64,000 bases of DNA from Takakia lepidozioides. Taxonomy: Eukaryota; Streptophyta; Takakiopsida; Takakiales; Takakiaceae. The translations under genes and the position numbers were made by a program. Below the pieces are notes generated by a model, which ran no database searches, was not told the origin of the DNA, and saw only the letters and a list, made by a program, of their open reading frames with translations. Below are positions 34,213 through 45,535 of the stretch, in pieces; positions within the stretch are counted from its first letter, which is position 1; every line of letters begins with the position of its first letter. The stretch covers positions 17,546,001 to 17,610,000 of the forward strand of contig CM060734.1 in NCBI GenBank assembly GCA_030704615.1, written 5' to 3'.

Positions 34213-37200
34213 TTACAGAGACTTCATTAAAATTCTATTAATCTTGAAAATCATCGAATCCTCATCCTGTTCTAGACTGTCCTGCTCCTCCTCCACCCCC
34301 TCAGTGCCTCTCTCATCTCCAGCGGACTGCTCGTTGGCCAGGCTTTCAAAAATCCCATCTTCCCCTTGCGGAACTGTCCATCTCACCTCCGTTGGGTCGT
34401 CTTCCTCCCTGTCTGCGTCGCTCTCATCCGCTGAATCACATATGTACTTTCGTACCCGTCTACCTGTCTGAGCTGCTGCCAACTCTTTCCTTATCCTTCT
34501 GTCCTCCCTAGCCCTCTCCAAAATCTGCTCTACTTTACTGGGATTCTCACTTCTTCTAATCGCTGTATTTGCGAGTTTAGCTGCATAACTAGGAAGGGAG
34601 TAGTCCCTCACCGGGCTCGTCATGAAGTCGGCCCTCGCAAAGAACGGGACATTCTTCCTGGCAGGAAGTGTAGGCCCTACATGTTTCGACCCGGACCCTG
34701 CAATCCTGCACATGACAATCATCAACGAGACTAATGAGAACCACAGTCGGGAAATTCCTTTGACATAAATGACCCAGAAGGCTTTGCAAACTTACAATGT
34801 TTGCACTCACTCGTATTCCGGGTTCTCCTCTGCATCAATGTCCACTGTGTCTTCCTCGGACTCCGACGAATCCGAGGAGACTTCCGCTCTGTCGGGAGCC
34901 TTCACATTCCGTTGCAGCCCCTCCAGATGGGATCCCCACACGGATGAATCCTCCTCGTAGGCAAAGAGGTGCCGGTCGGAAAACCGCCCAGCCCACATTG
35001 AGGCACCTGTTACAATGCCATCCACACATTACCACATGGCGCTTCAGATGTTGCGAACTACATCCTAACGAGAATTTGCAGAACAGCAGAGATCAAGATT
35101 CTGCATACCTGTCCCACAGATGAGGTCCAGCACTGTGCCCTCCACGTCTGTGCATGTCTCCATAATTGTCTGAATGAAGGCAGGGCTCCGAGTCCGTGAG
35201 TACCGCAGGGGTTCCGTTGAAGTGAGGCTATGAGGGAGAAGTTCCTTGGGAACGTTGTTGAACAGAACGTCGTAATCGAGTGGGTCGCAGTTCGGGTCAA
35301 CCTTTCCTCCCTCCTTCCGGAAAGCAAAGGTGGAGTTTTCCTTCACAAAGCAGTATGCATCGAACTGCTTCGTCTGCATACACAGGGGGAAAACGATTAG
35401 AAACCGAATGCGGCACCGCATTTGAAAGCACCCAAGCAAATGAATGGACGAGTGCCAGTGTCGTAATCACCTTCTTCCCTTCCGACCGAAGGCCCAGTGT
35501 GTTGATGCACGTCCACTTCTTTTTCAGAATCGGGACGGCGCTCTTGCGGGTCCACTTCGCAATTCCTGTCTGAGTGTTTTTTCCTCTGCTCGCCAGGACA
35601 ACCACACAGCCTCTGTCGTCCAACACCATGCGGGCAAGCCCGAATCCTTTCTTCCAAAAGTCCTCCGAGTACCTGTTCCAAGATGGCAAAGCTTGCAGTC
35701 CTTCCACAGGCTCTCCGTCCGGAATATCCAAGATGATCATATCGCAAGACCACTCGGTGGCATTTCCGCCCCTCCTACAATCCTTGTCTGCACACACCCT
35801 CTCAAAGAACGAGACCATATTCTGAAATCCTGGGGTGTCGGAAGGCTCTTCGGCAGTCGCCTTCTTCAGTGCTCTGCCCTTCAGACCCTCCATGGTCTTC
35901 ATGTATGCCAACTTGGCTGCCCGTCCATCCAAAGCCGCCAAGAAACTCTCATTTACACACTGGACTACAGTTTCGGGAGCCACTTTCGGCCTCTTCATTT
36001 CCACCGGCTCGAAAGGGTGCCCCCCTGGGGGGTTGAAGAGTGCCTTCTTTGCCGAGCCAGTTCTCGTGCCTCTCGTGACAACGGTGGGCACAGGGGAGGC
36101 AGCCTGCGTTTGGGGGGGTGGGCTGGTTGCAAAGTCTCCATCGGAGTCCTCTTCCTCACCCTCTTCCTGAACAGGCTGTTTCTGCTTCTTCGTTTTGGCG
36201 GGTGTCACAACAGCTGCTCCTTGCTGGCGAGTCCTCTTCTTCGACCCCTTCTGTTGGGCCTGCACAGCTGCATCCACCGTCTTTTGTGCCATCTCAGCTG
36301 CCTTTCTGGATTCTTCCAGAGCAGCAGATTCCTTTGCCGACTTTGGCCCAGCAGGGACACGTCTTTCCTTTCTCTTCTCTTCTGCCAAGGCGTGCAGATC
36401 TTTCTCAGACTCGTCAACAATACCGCCAGACATGTCCAGGTACCACGGGCATCCAACGAGATGCGCGGGATGCCATTGTTTCTGCATCTCGGGTGTGTAG
36501 ACACAGCTTGGGCCCGCCACGGTCCAAGCCATGAAGAACGGGGGCTCTTGAGCCAGGGCCCCTGTCTGAAGGAGCACGTATTTCATATACCTGCAAGGCA
36601 GTCAGCATGCGTGAGCAAAACTTGAGACCAACCTACTGGCAGAGTGCCACCGAAAACATAAAATGCGAATGCGGTGCCGCATTTCCGAGACAAACCTCGT
36701 AACCAGGCTTCGCATACAAGGGCAGCTGTGCTTCACCTGTAAACAATTCGCATTGCAGCTTTCCCCGCTCCCTCCTGATGTGTAAACTCCACGCTCCTTC
36801 TTGCTGTCTGTAGCTCTCTGGCGAAAAGGTTGTCCTTGTACGCACATCTGAAACGTGTCACGTAGTCTTCCAATGTCTGTGTTCCATCCCATTTGACGTA
36901 CAAGCCGAACGAATTTGTGTGCATTACGACTTGCTCCTTTGCATTCGACATTACCTGCCATTCCCAAATGCATTGTCACGTAGCAGTTCAGGGAATTCAT
37001 GTCAGAAAAGCAAATCTGGGGAAGTACCTTGAATTACCTGGAACCACCAAGTCATACGGTTGAGCCACACATCCACTGCAGGGTCGGAAACTTCCAGTGG
37101 AAAAGACCACATTGTCCTTATGCTCTCGGATGCATTCCAGATCGACAGCCACCGTGTCTGCCATTTCCGATCCAATGTCAGTGGCTGGAAGAGAGTGGCT

Positions 37201-39180
37201 ATTGCTAGGAAGGAAATTCAGTGCATTGAAACCTCACCTTCTCTTTCGCCTCCACACATGCCGTTGAGAGGTGATGCAGTTTCTCCAATTGCATGGTCGG
37301 CTGCATGGCCCGAGAATAGTGTTTTGCAATCTCGGGGATGAAGTCCTTTCCAAGTGCCGGATCTGCAATTGCCACCAGCTTCACAAGCTTTGACTTGTAT
37401 TTGGTTCTGGACTTGACACCGGCTTCCTTCAAGTGCTCAGTCAATGACTGCAACGTTTTGACCTGCCCCTCACTTTCCATGAAGAAGCGTTTGGCATGGG
37501 CCAAATCCAGCTTGATGTTTGACTGCCAACAAAAACATGCAGAAGCGTTACATTCGATTCATGTGGAAACATTACTGGAAATTGGGGAAGGATGAGCAGA
37601 GGGAAATTGGAGCACGACTTACTTCGTATATCACCTCCACCATTCCATCCATAGTGAGACGATACCATGTCCGGTCTGTTTTTGCAACGGCTTTCTGAAT
37701 GAGCTCCGGCTCCAGCATTTCCGCAAACATCTGCGGATCAGTAAGACCAGTTTTCCTCACCCTGTACAGCATATGTGCCATGTGGGTATGCACGTACGCA
37801 TTCTCAGTGACCCTGCAAGGCACACTCTCCAGTTCAGTACACGGAAGCACGGAATCAAACCAGAATGGAAACCGAAATGCGGCACCGCATTTCGAATGTG
37901 CTAGGGAGGGTATGAGTATCTTACGAGTTGAGGTCCGCCATGGCATTCTTGAGGAGGGAGGAGTCTGCCGCCTTCACCTTGAGGATGACACACTCCACCA
38001 TGTAATGCCAGCCAATGTGCTTGGCATGGTTCTGCTTGATGTACTCCCACCAGGCGAGAAGTCGGTGATTCCCGTCCCACACAAAGAACATTTTTCCCGA
38101 CATATGGCCGAAGTCGGGATCACCCTTCAGCGTCGCCTCGAATTCGTGGTTGCGAGTGTGCCAGTGGGTATCCCACGTTGACAATTCATCGGCAGTGGGT
38201 CCACGGGTTTCGCCGTCCTCATTCTCTATGGAAACGTAAAACGCTGCCGATCCCAGACGGTACCCTTCTCGAAATGCGAACTTGAGCTTATCCACATCTC
38301 CGGGAAGGGCCTGCCTGACGATGGGAAGGGAGACCATGCGACAGAGTGGGATTCGAAGAGTCCGCTGGAATACCCTGCTGCCCAGAACTCTGCCAATGCT
38401 ACTGTGTGTCTCCTCCAACATTTTATCCGCTGCACTTTTGAAATCCTCCGGAGACATGTCTGTAGGTGCCGGTAGTGGCTGAGCAGGTGGAGCATCCTCA
38501 ACTGGAGCTGCACTCTGGGGCCTGTGTGCGGGCAATTCTGCCACTGCAGAGGCCTCCTCCGGGCCTGCTAGCTCATCGGTGGTGAGGTCTGCCTGCGAAC
38601 GTTCAGCGGCAGCACCCTCCTCCGGTACCAAATCGAGATCAACGGTCGATCCCATTGCCTTCGCTGCAGCAGAGTCGGCCCCAACATCTGCAGGCGGGAA
38701 ATCCTCCAGGAACTGAGCTTCAGCTCGTGGAAGCGGTTTTGCGGGAGATTGTTCGCCCGTCGCCCTGATTGCCTTCTGCTTCCTCATCCTTGCAGGTGAA
38801 GGTGTCTGCTGCAATAGAATCTGTCTTCTACCCTGCTGCTTCATTCGCGTTGGGGGGGGTGAATCGGCCTGAGCCGGTTCAGAAGCCAGTAGAGGGACGG
38901 GCTGCTTCTTCTTCGACTTTGCTGGAGAAGGGCCCGACCCCTGCTGGCGATTCTCCATGATCGAAGAACGCGAGTCGATCTCTGAGACTTTGAACTTGCC
39001 CTTCGAAGACGCGTCTTTGAATCGCAGAGGGCTAGGCCCGGCAGGAGTACCCGCGCTCGGGGATCGGGTGGGTGTACGTGCTGCAGCTAGCTCCTCGGAC
39101 TCTTCCTGCGGCTCTTCGGATTCCTGCGATCCCTCCAGCACGTCCACCTTTCCTGTTAGGCATGCAAACATGTTCTGCAT
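34213..39180 (-). CDS. ParB-like domain / DNA amino-methyltransferase fusion protein
   Basis: Nine exons join in frame: 39180-37925, 37812-37623, 37522-37238, 37184-37038, 36954-36737, 36590-35471, 35373-35109, 35006-34811, 34705-34213. The sum is 4170 nt (1389 residues plus stop), all GT-AG with matching phases. Residues ~1-270 are disordered and charged. Residues ~276-400 look ParB-like: RIPLCRMVSLPIV, DVDKLKFAFREG, then FFVWDGNHRLLAWWE, the box II type motif. Exon 6 carries a Lys-rich linker (KKRTRQQ, KTKKQKQ) and CDMIILDIPDG, aligned with methyltransferase motif IV. Exons 7-8 join to give VLDLICGTG (motif I, SAM binding) and then AGRFSDRHLFAYEEDS (motifs II-III). The order IV-X-I is that of beta-class N6-adenine or N4-cytosine methyltransferases. 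DIPD replaces DPPY, so activity is uncertain. Exon 9 is acidic at its end. The start could lie in an upstream exon (39242-39610). Confidence 0.75.
35405..35424. repeat. palindrome in intron 6 of the methyltransferase gene
   Basis: CGAATGCGGCACCGCATTTG lies in the centre of the 97 bp intron 35470-35374. Confidence 0.85.
36667..36686. repeat. palindrome in intron 5 of the methyltransferase gene
   Basis: GAATGCGGTGCCGCATTTC lies within intron 36736-36591, about 50 bp inside the donor site. Confidence 0.85.
37873..37894. repeat. palindrome in intron 1 of the methyltransferase gene
   Basis: CGAAATGCGGCACCGCATTTCG lies in the middle of the 112 bp intron 37924-37813. It is one of the transposon's palindromic repeats. 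Confidence 0.9.
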
Positions 39181-39241
39181 TCAAGTCTCCTAGCATTCAG
39201 TCTAAGAATTACAGAAGCAAAATGGGGGGTTCGGTGCTCGA

Positions 39242-39610
39242 TCAGCTGCGCGCAGCCCGATCGCATGGAGCTCTCACTGGTGGCTGGGTTGCCTGAGTGG
39301 CCTGCTGCTCGGAGATGGCAATCTCCTCCTGTAGACGCATCTGCTTCCTCCCCTTCGGCATTGGCCTACGTCCGAAGTATAATTTCCGGAGCTTGCGACG
39401 AGGTCTCCTGTCTGGTGCACGAACTCCCCCCCTCTCAGGTTCGAGCATAAGAAGAACAGAGAGAGGGAAAAGGGGCAAAGAGTGCAGATGGAAAGGGCGC
39501 GAGAGGGGTGACTGAGGAGACACGACAAAAGTAGATGAAACGGCGGTGATGCACCACTTGGGTTCGAAAGGTTGGACGAAAGTGTCTCCTCGTGGAGTTT
39601 GCGTCATTAC
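39242..39610 (-). other. candidate 5' exon of the methyltransferase gene
   Basis: The minus-strand frame contains a basic, coding-looking stretch (RRKLRKLYFGRRPMPKGRK, then QEEIAISEQQATQATQPP). A donor-like CCACCA|GTGAGAG follows, and an acceptor-like ATGCTAG lies just upstream of the ATG at 39180. It may be a first exon that lengthens the N terminus of the ParB-methyltransferase. The alternative is that the ATG at 39180 is the true start. Confidence 0.35.
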
Positions 39611-39796
39611 GAAATTCGAATCGTTGAGGGTACGCCCGCCGTCCGAAAATCAAACATCATTATCCAACGGTCAGGCCGCGCCGCCTCATGCCCCTTCAGT
39701 CAGATAGAGTGCCGACATGTGCAGCAATTCCGTTGCTCCACGTGTTCACATTTCAAGGCATTTCCGTCCCAGCGTCTGATGAGTTGGAGCGAGAAT

Positions 39797-41502
39797 GCGA
39801 ATGCGGCGCCGCATTTCCGTTAAGTACGATCACTCTGCTACACATCCGTACTTGTTGGAAGAAAATGCGGCACCGCATTTCCGTTCCACCTTCACATACC
39901 TTAGTTGTTGAACGGAAATACGGTGCCGCATTTCCGTCCCACAGCTCCATGTATGAGATTCAGAAGGGAAATGCGGCGCCGCATTTCCGTTCCCACTTCA
40001 CATACGTTAGTTGATGAATGGAAATGCCGTGCCACATTTCCGTTCGGGAAAGTATAGAGGTCTCACCTGGACAGAAATGCGGTGTCGCATTTCCGGTCTG
40101 GAAAGGTTGAAGGTCTCACATGGATGGAAATGCGGCAACACATTTCCGTAGCACAGCTCCAGGCCGAATATACAAAACGGAAATGCGGCGCCGCATTTCC
40201 GTTCGAGAATGTCGGAAGGTGCGACTCGAACGGAAATGCGGTGCCGCATTTCTGTACCCGTTGCGCACGATTTTCAGTCAGAATGGAAATGCGGTACCGC
40301 ATTTCCGTTCTGTAGAGTATTAACGTCTGACGCTGGCGGAAATGCCTTCCCGCATTTTCGTTCCACAGCTCCATGCCTCACATACAAAACGGAAATGCGG
40401 TGCCGCATTTCCGTTTTGGAATGTCGGATGGTGGGACTCCGACGGAAATGCGGTACCGCATTTCAATTCCGATGTTTCAGGATATTTCATCAGAACGGAA
40501 ATGCGGTGCCGCATTTCCCTTTAAATCTAATACATTCCGTTCTGGAATGTTGGGAGGTGCGACTCGGATGGAAATGCGCTGCCGCATTTCAGTTCCGATG
40601 GTTCACGATTTTCAGTCAGAACGGAAATGCGGTGCCGCATTTCCGTTCTGGCCTGATGGTAGGTGCGACTCGGATGGAAATACGTTGCCGCATTTCAGTT
40701 CCGATGGTTCACGATTTTCAGTCAGAACGGAAATGCGGTGCCGCATTTCCGTTCTGGAATGATGGTAGGTGCGACTCGGATGGAAATACGGTGCCGCATT
40801 TCAGTTCAGATAGTTCACGATTTTCAGTCAGAACGGAAATGCGGTGCCGCATTTCCGTTCTGGATAGTGTGAATGTCTCAACCGGTCGGAATTGCGCTGT
40901 ATGAAGCTGTCGGAATCTTACTCGGCTCCAGGCATCAGATACAAAATGGAAATGCGGCGCCGCATTTCCTTTATGGAATGTCGAAAAGTGCGACTTTGAC
41001 GGAAATGCGGTGCCGCATTTCTGTTCCCGTTGTTCATAATTCTCAATCAGAACGGAAATGCGGTACCGCATTTCCGTTCCACCTTCACATACCGTGCTTG
41101 TTGAATGAAAATGCGGTACCGCATTTCCGTTCTCGAGAGTATGAATGTCTTTTAAGGACGGAAATGTGCTGCAGCATTTCTATCCCTCAGCTCCATGCAT
41201 CAGATACAAAATGGAAATGCGGCGCCGCATTCCCGTTCTGGAATGTCGAAAAGTGCGACTCGGACGGAAATGCGGTGCCGCATTTCTGTTCCCGTTGTTC
41301 ATAAATCTCAATCAGAACGGAAATGCGGTACCGCATTTCCGTTCCACCTTCACATACCGTGCTTGCTGGATGGAAATGCGTTACCGCATTTCCGTTCTGG
41401 AGAGTATAAAGGTTTCCCCCGGACGGAAACTCGGTGCCGCATTTCCGTCGCTCTGTTGCATGACCAAGATGCAATACGGAAATGCGGCGCCGTATTTCCG
41501 TC
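39797..41502. repeat. right array: 32 palindromes with 53 bp period
   Basis: I count 32 copies of (C/T)GGAAATGCGG-YR-CCGCATTTCCGTT or close variants, one every 51-56 bp with few exceptions (74 and 60 bp). The 26 bp palindromes are separated by ~27 bp. The intervening sequences recur in higher-order patterns. GGTTCACGATTTTCAGTCAG recurs every 106 bp at 40590-40850, and a five-unit block (~265 bp) at 40930 recurs at 41192. The central two bases are TG, CG, TA or CA. The array fills the interval between the two divergent genes of the transposon, so it overlaps both promoters. All open frames here (NGNAVPHFRS-type) are artefacts of the repeat. Confidence 0.95.
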
Positions 41503-41712
41503 CACCAGCAATCGACAGAATCACTCGTGACGGGAAATCTGGAACCTCAATGGGTTGCATTGTTCCGAAACAACACAATTGCGGCCAGTCTTGATGAGCA
41601 CAACTTGGTTGTCTGACCGTTTTAACCAGCAGTCCTGGCACTTGTCAGTGCGAACGTTCCTGTCTGCACCGAGAATACTGCTGGATCCACCCTCAGGAGA
41701 AACTGTCAGGAG

Positions 41713-44700
41713 ATGTTATTTCGTCGCCGAATCGGCCATCATTGTCCTACTCACTGGCTATGGAATCAAACCTCCCACCTTCATGCATGTAGCTTGAAAC
41801 AATACTTTCCACTTCAATGTGCGACTTCCAATTGTCGATGGACTCCGCAGATCCACTTAGATGGTGCCTGTGAGCCTTGGTCTGTCGCTATACTGAACCT
41901 CGCACTTGCCAACTCCGTGCGGTGTTCGATGGCTCCGAATTCCTACGCTATAGTTTGCTGTCCTCCGCAACTTGGGAGAGCCTGGATCCCAAACGAGGGA
42001 GGACTTTGCAGAGTGACTGAAACTTACCTTTGTTCCAAATTCAAGCTCAAACCGGGCACAGTTTATTTGGAAGAAGAAAGGAAGGATGTTCCTGGACAGG
42101 TTGACGAGACCATTGTCGTGCTAGGTAACGACGGAGGTTGCGGAATCGAATGGCACGTTCCCCCGTCAGACACCATCCTGTACCGAGCTGTGGGAATGCC
42201 CATTCCCTTTCCGAATCAGTCGCTGCCCACACCATCCACAAAGGAGTCCGGAAACCGAGAGGCGGCCACTGCCAACAGAGAGGTATGCAACGATAATCAT
42301 TCCCGACCTGGACCGTCAAGACCCTCCATAGCTTCTCGTGTGGACGTATTCGACATTTCCGACGAGGAAGATGATTGCATTGAGGTACCCATGTCCTCCA
42401 CACGGTCGTTCAAATCCGGCATGGACGTCTCTGTAGGTGCTACGCATGTGCCCTCGAGCATAACTCCAACCCGGTCCATTGTGCAGCTCCTACGACAACA
42501 TCACCTCGATGGTTCTCGCTCCGAGCTGGCTGCTCTCGACTATGCCAAATTCCCAGTCAGAAAGGTAACTTTTCTGCCTCCCGAAGTCGATGGCAATGTC
42601 ATCTTCGAGTTTCCACCTGTTTCTTCGTCAAAGAAAGCCTCCGGGATGTTAACAGACATGGATCGAAAGCATGACGGACACCCCTGGTGTGTGACGAAGA
42701 CCAGTAGCACGAAAATTGCTGATGGTGTTCGTGTACGATATGTCCTCTGTGCGGGGAAGCTGAGGTGCCTCAATCCCACCTGCTTCCACTTTCTCTCCAA
42801 AGGAGGGCGGAGAAACGAGACGGATTGGACTGGCACAACGCATCATCCATTCATTGTCTCCAGCCAAGCTCCTGCGGGTTCTTTCAAGTGTGCACATTGC
42901 AAAGAACCACCGACGTGCATGTCCATGTGCAGAGCCAAGCAATATTACGTAATCCATTTGCTCCCGGACTTGACTAGAGCTTGCATACACGTTGGGGTCC
43001 ACTGCCACCCCTTGGCGAGAGGCAACATGCGTGAGGCTGTGCAGGAAGCACACGACATCATAAAAGAGGAGGTGAAATTGAGCCCCGGAGCCAGACCAAA
43101 GCAGATTCAGCTGAAGGCAGCCCACAAGATTGCTCTTGGCAAAATCATGTCTGAAGATGGTTCCGACCGAGAGCCCTTGACCGAAGACGAGATGCGTGAC
43201 CTCTTGGAGTCCGTCTCGCACGTTTGTAGTCCGAATGTGCGGAATCACATCGTATCTTGCAAGCAGGAGTTCGGCAGGGGGTCGGACATGTACTCAATCC
43301 TGGAGGTGAAACGAATGACTGGATATGACTACATCCAAGGTAGCAGGTTTCCAGGGCAAGGCAGCGAATCCGATCGTTGTTACATTTTCAAAATGTCGAC
43401 GTGTGGGCCTGGGAGTGGAGTCGACTTGGTCACTCGCATGACAACTGGAAACTTGTCGAATGCTTGGGTGATGTTTGATCACATCAAGCGAATTACAAAC
43501 CATCAGTGGGTGACTATGGGTGCGCATGTTTATGACTATCACTCCAAGAGGCTCATGACGATTGCAATCTGCGAGATGAAAGGGGAGGACACACAGTCCG
43601 AGATGCATCTGTGGGAGGGCATAAACAGCAGATGGCAAGGGCGGGATTGCCAGAGCCCAATTTCAGGGGATTCATGGCAGACAACGCTCAGGCCAACTGG
43701 GCAGCGGTGCGGCGTGTGTACGGTGAGGACCCCAATGTTCCAATGGAGGGGAAAGAGAGATCCTGTGGATTCCATTGGATGCAGAGTCTATCCCACTACA
43801 CTACCAAATTTGTTGCTAGCTCATTCCAGGCTGAACACCGTGTCCTTTGTACGGCGTGGAAGGATGCACCCACATTTGATGACGCGGAGGTTAAGTTTGC
43901 TATCATCGAGGCTTGGTGGAACACGTCAGGTGCAGTGGAGACAACCAATCTGGGAGCATTGCACAGCTGGTTGGGGTGGTGGCATTTTCGGTATCGACAG
44001 TTCGGACAGTACATGCGGGAGGTAGGCTGCTGTCATTTTCGTTCATTTGTCTTTCTGTTACGGACATTTCGATTGGTCCCTCACCGTTGTTTGTGTCCTT
44101 CTAGGAGCGGTGCTTGGATTCCGACACGGACATGCCGAACACGAATATGGCAGAATCGGTCCACTCCTCCTGGCGAGCGTCTTCTGCCGCACATCTGGTG
44201 GACGTAGTGACGGCCACAACGGAGGACATCGACAGAGCAATCATGCAGCAAGCCACGTACTACAAGTTCCTGAGCGGCAAACAATGGGGCTTTGGGCCGG
44301 ACAGGGAGGAATTGTTGGTACGAACAGCTTCGAGGTCCAAGAATCCAGTGAAATGGGCGACAGCATTGCGAGAGAAGATCAAAGGGACGCCTCTGCACCG
44401 CAGAGGTGAACACCTAGAGGGGGACGTCCGGACTCGCCCTGTCAGGCGGAGGATTGAAGAGGAACCCGGGTGCGAAGAGGATTCCTGGAGATCCGACAGG
44501 AACATTCGGACAGCACCTCGAGGTCCCGTCATGTTGCCGCACAATGTGTCTTCCAGCAGTGGAAGCCCAAGAAATTCCAGATCGCCGTCGCCTTCAACCG
44601 GGGATTTCGTGCAACAAATTCCCACCGCTCCCTTGCCCCACATTCCGCCCGCTGTTATGCAGTATGGCCAAGCCATTGTGGAGACGACTGTGTCTGCCTC

Positions 44701-45535
44701 ACAGTGGAGAATTGCTCGCACAAAGCCGTCGTTTCGAGGAAGGTGTTCCGCAATTCGTGTGGATACACGGCAACGTTGTTTAGAGATGATAAGGAGGAAT
44801 CCAGATGGGGCTGTCCCTGCTCCTACTTTTACAGGAAGATTTGTCCATGCAAAGTTTGCGGAGGCGACAACCACCCAGTTCTGGTTCTGCAGGCACGACA
44901 TTATGACTTGCGTGTATGGAAAGCCCAAGTACGGCATACAGACAATGCCAGAGGCTCCCCCGGTGTGGCCGGTGGAACCAGGCTGCGATCTGAGTCAGGT
45001 TGAGGCCGACGCCCTTACCGCCGCAGGATTTCGGATGGTGCAGCGCACTGACGTGCCCAGACAACCATTTCCGCTTCCACAGCCTCCACCACCGACCCCT
45101 GTGAGAGCAAGAACAATGGGACACGACAGCTCTAAGCATCCTACACACCGTTGGGGGAAACCGAAGAGGCGGCGACCTCCCTCAAAAGTGAACGAGACAA
45201 GGATGGGGAATGCACTTCGGATGAACTGTACAATCCAGAGCTCGACAGAAGTGCCCCCACCAGGATTCGGGCGTGTGTATCAGATGGCCACGGCGGGCTC
45301 AGCTGTTCGCAATGAGGTGTACACCATCACCATTTCAGAATTACCCACCTGCAATTGCACCGACTTCCAGATCATGGCGAACAAGGGGGCATCATACTGC
45401 CCTTGCAAGCATTTGTACTACGTGTACCTAAAGAGACTCCGTTGTAATTCCACAACTCATCACTTCATACATGCACCAGGGTTGAGCCCCCAGGAGGTTC
45501 ACACTCTTCTGAATATGGATCCAGGGGACCAGTGA
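41713..45535 (+). CDS. MULE-like transposase with SWIM zinc finger (one frameshift)
   Basis: Exon 1 (to 44021) and exon 2 (44105-45535) are joined across an 83 bp GT-AG intron in phase 0. The translation start is uncertain; ATG 41929 (MAPNSYAIVCCPP) is a good candidate. A Cys-rich part (CLNPTCFHFLS, CAHCKEPPTC) precedes the catalytic region, which contains KRLMTIAICEMKGED, then MADNAQANWAAV with the probable second Asp, then CGFHWMQSLSHY, which matches the C-x-FH-x-x-Q motif of MULE transposases. NMAESVHSSWR gives the likely catalytic Glu. The C-terminal SWIM finger (45350-45412) has CNC and CPCKH, i.e. CxC...CxH, a DNA-binding module common in MULE proteins. The frame changes between about 43600 and 43635, so this copy has a one-base indel or an assembly error. 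It is divergent from the ParB-methyltransferase gene. Confidence 0.75.

Noticed and set aside
35444-36625. 393-codon plus-strand open frame opposite the methyltransferase exon
   Set aside because: It is the antisense shadow of exon 6, with no domain and unusual composition (Leu/Ser/Arg/His-rich).
36602-37000. Frameshift in the methyltransferase gene near 36737
   Set aside because: A donor CAG|GTGAAG at 36737 and an acceptor TTGCAG|G at 36590 restore the frame as a normal intron, and the total exon length is divisible by three.
37572-37946. Viral-type ParB or phage contamination of the assembly
   Set aside because: The gene has eight GT-AG introns and its introns contain the transposon's own palindrome, so it is eukaryotic and resident.
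39797-41502. CRISPR-like array of regular repeats and spacers
   Set aside because: Repeat length (~26 bp) and spacer length (~27 bp) look suggestive, but the spacers recur in higher-order duplicates, the repeats vary, no cas gene is present, and the setting is a eukaryotic transposon with introns.
39572-41594. Open frames rich in NGNAVPHFRS and RKCGAAFPF motifs
   Set aside because: They appear on both strands and in several frames because the palindrome translates similarly in each. They are artefacts, not proteins.
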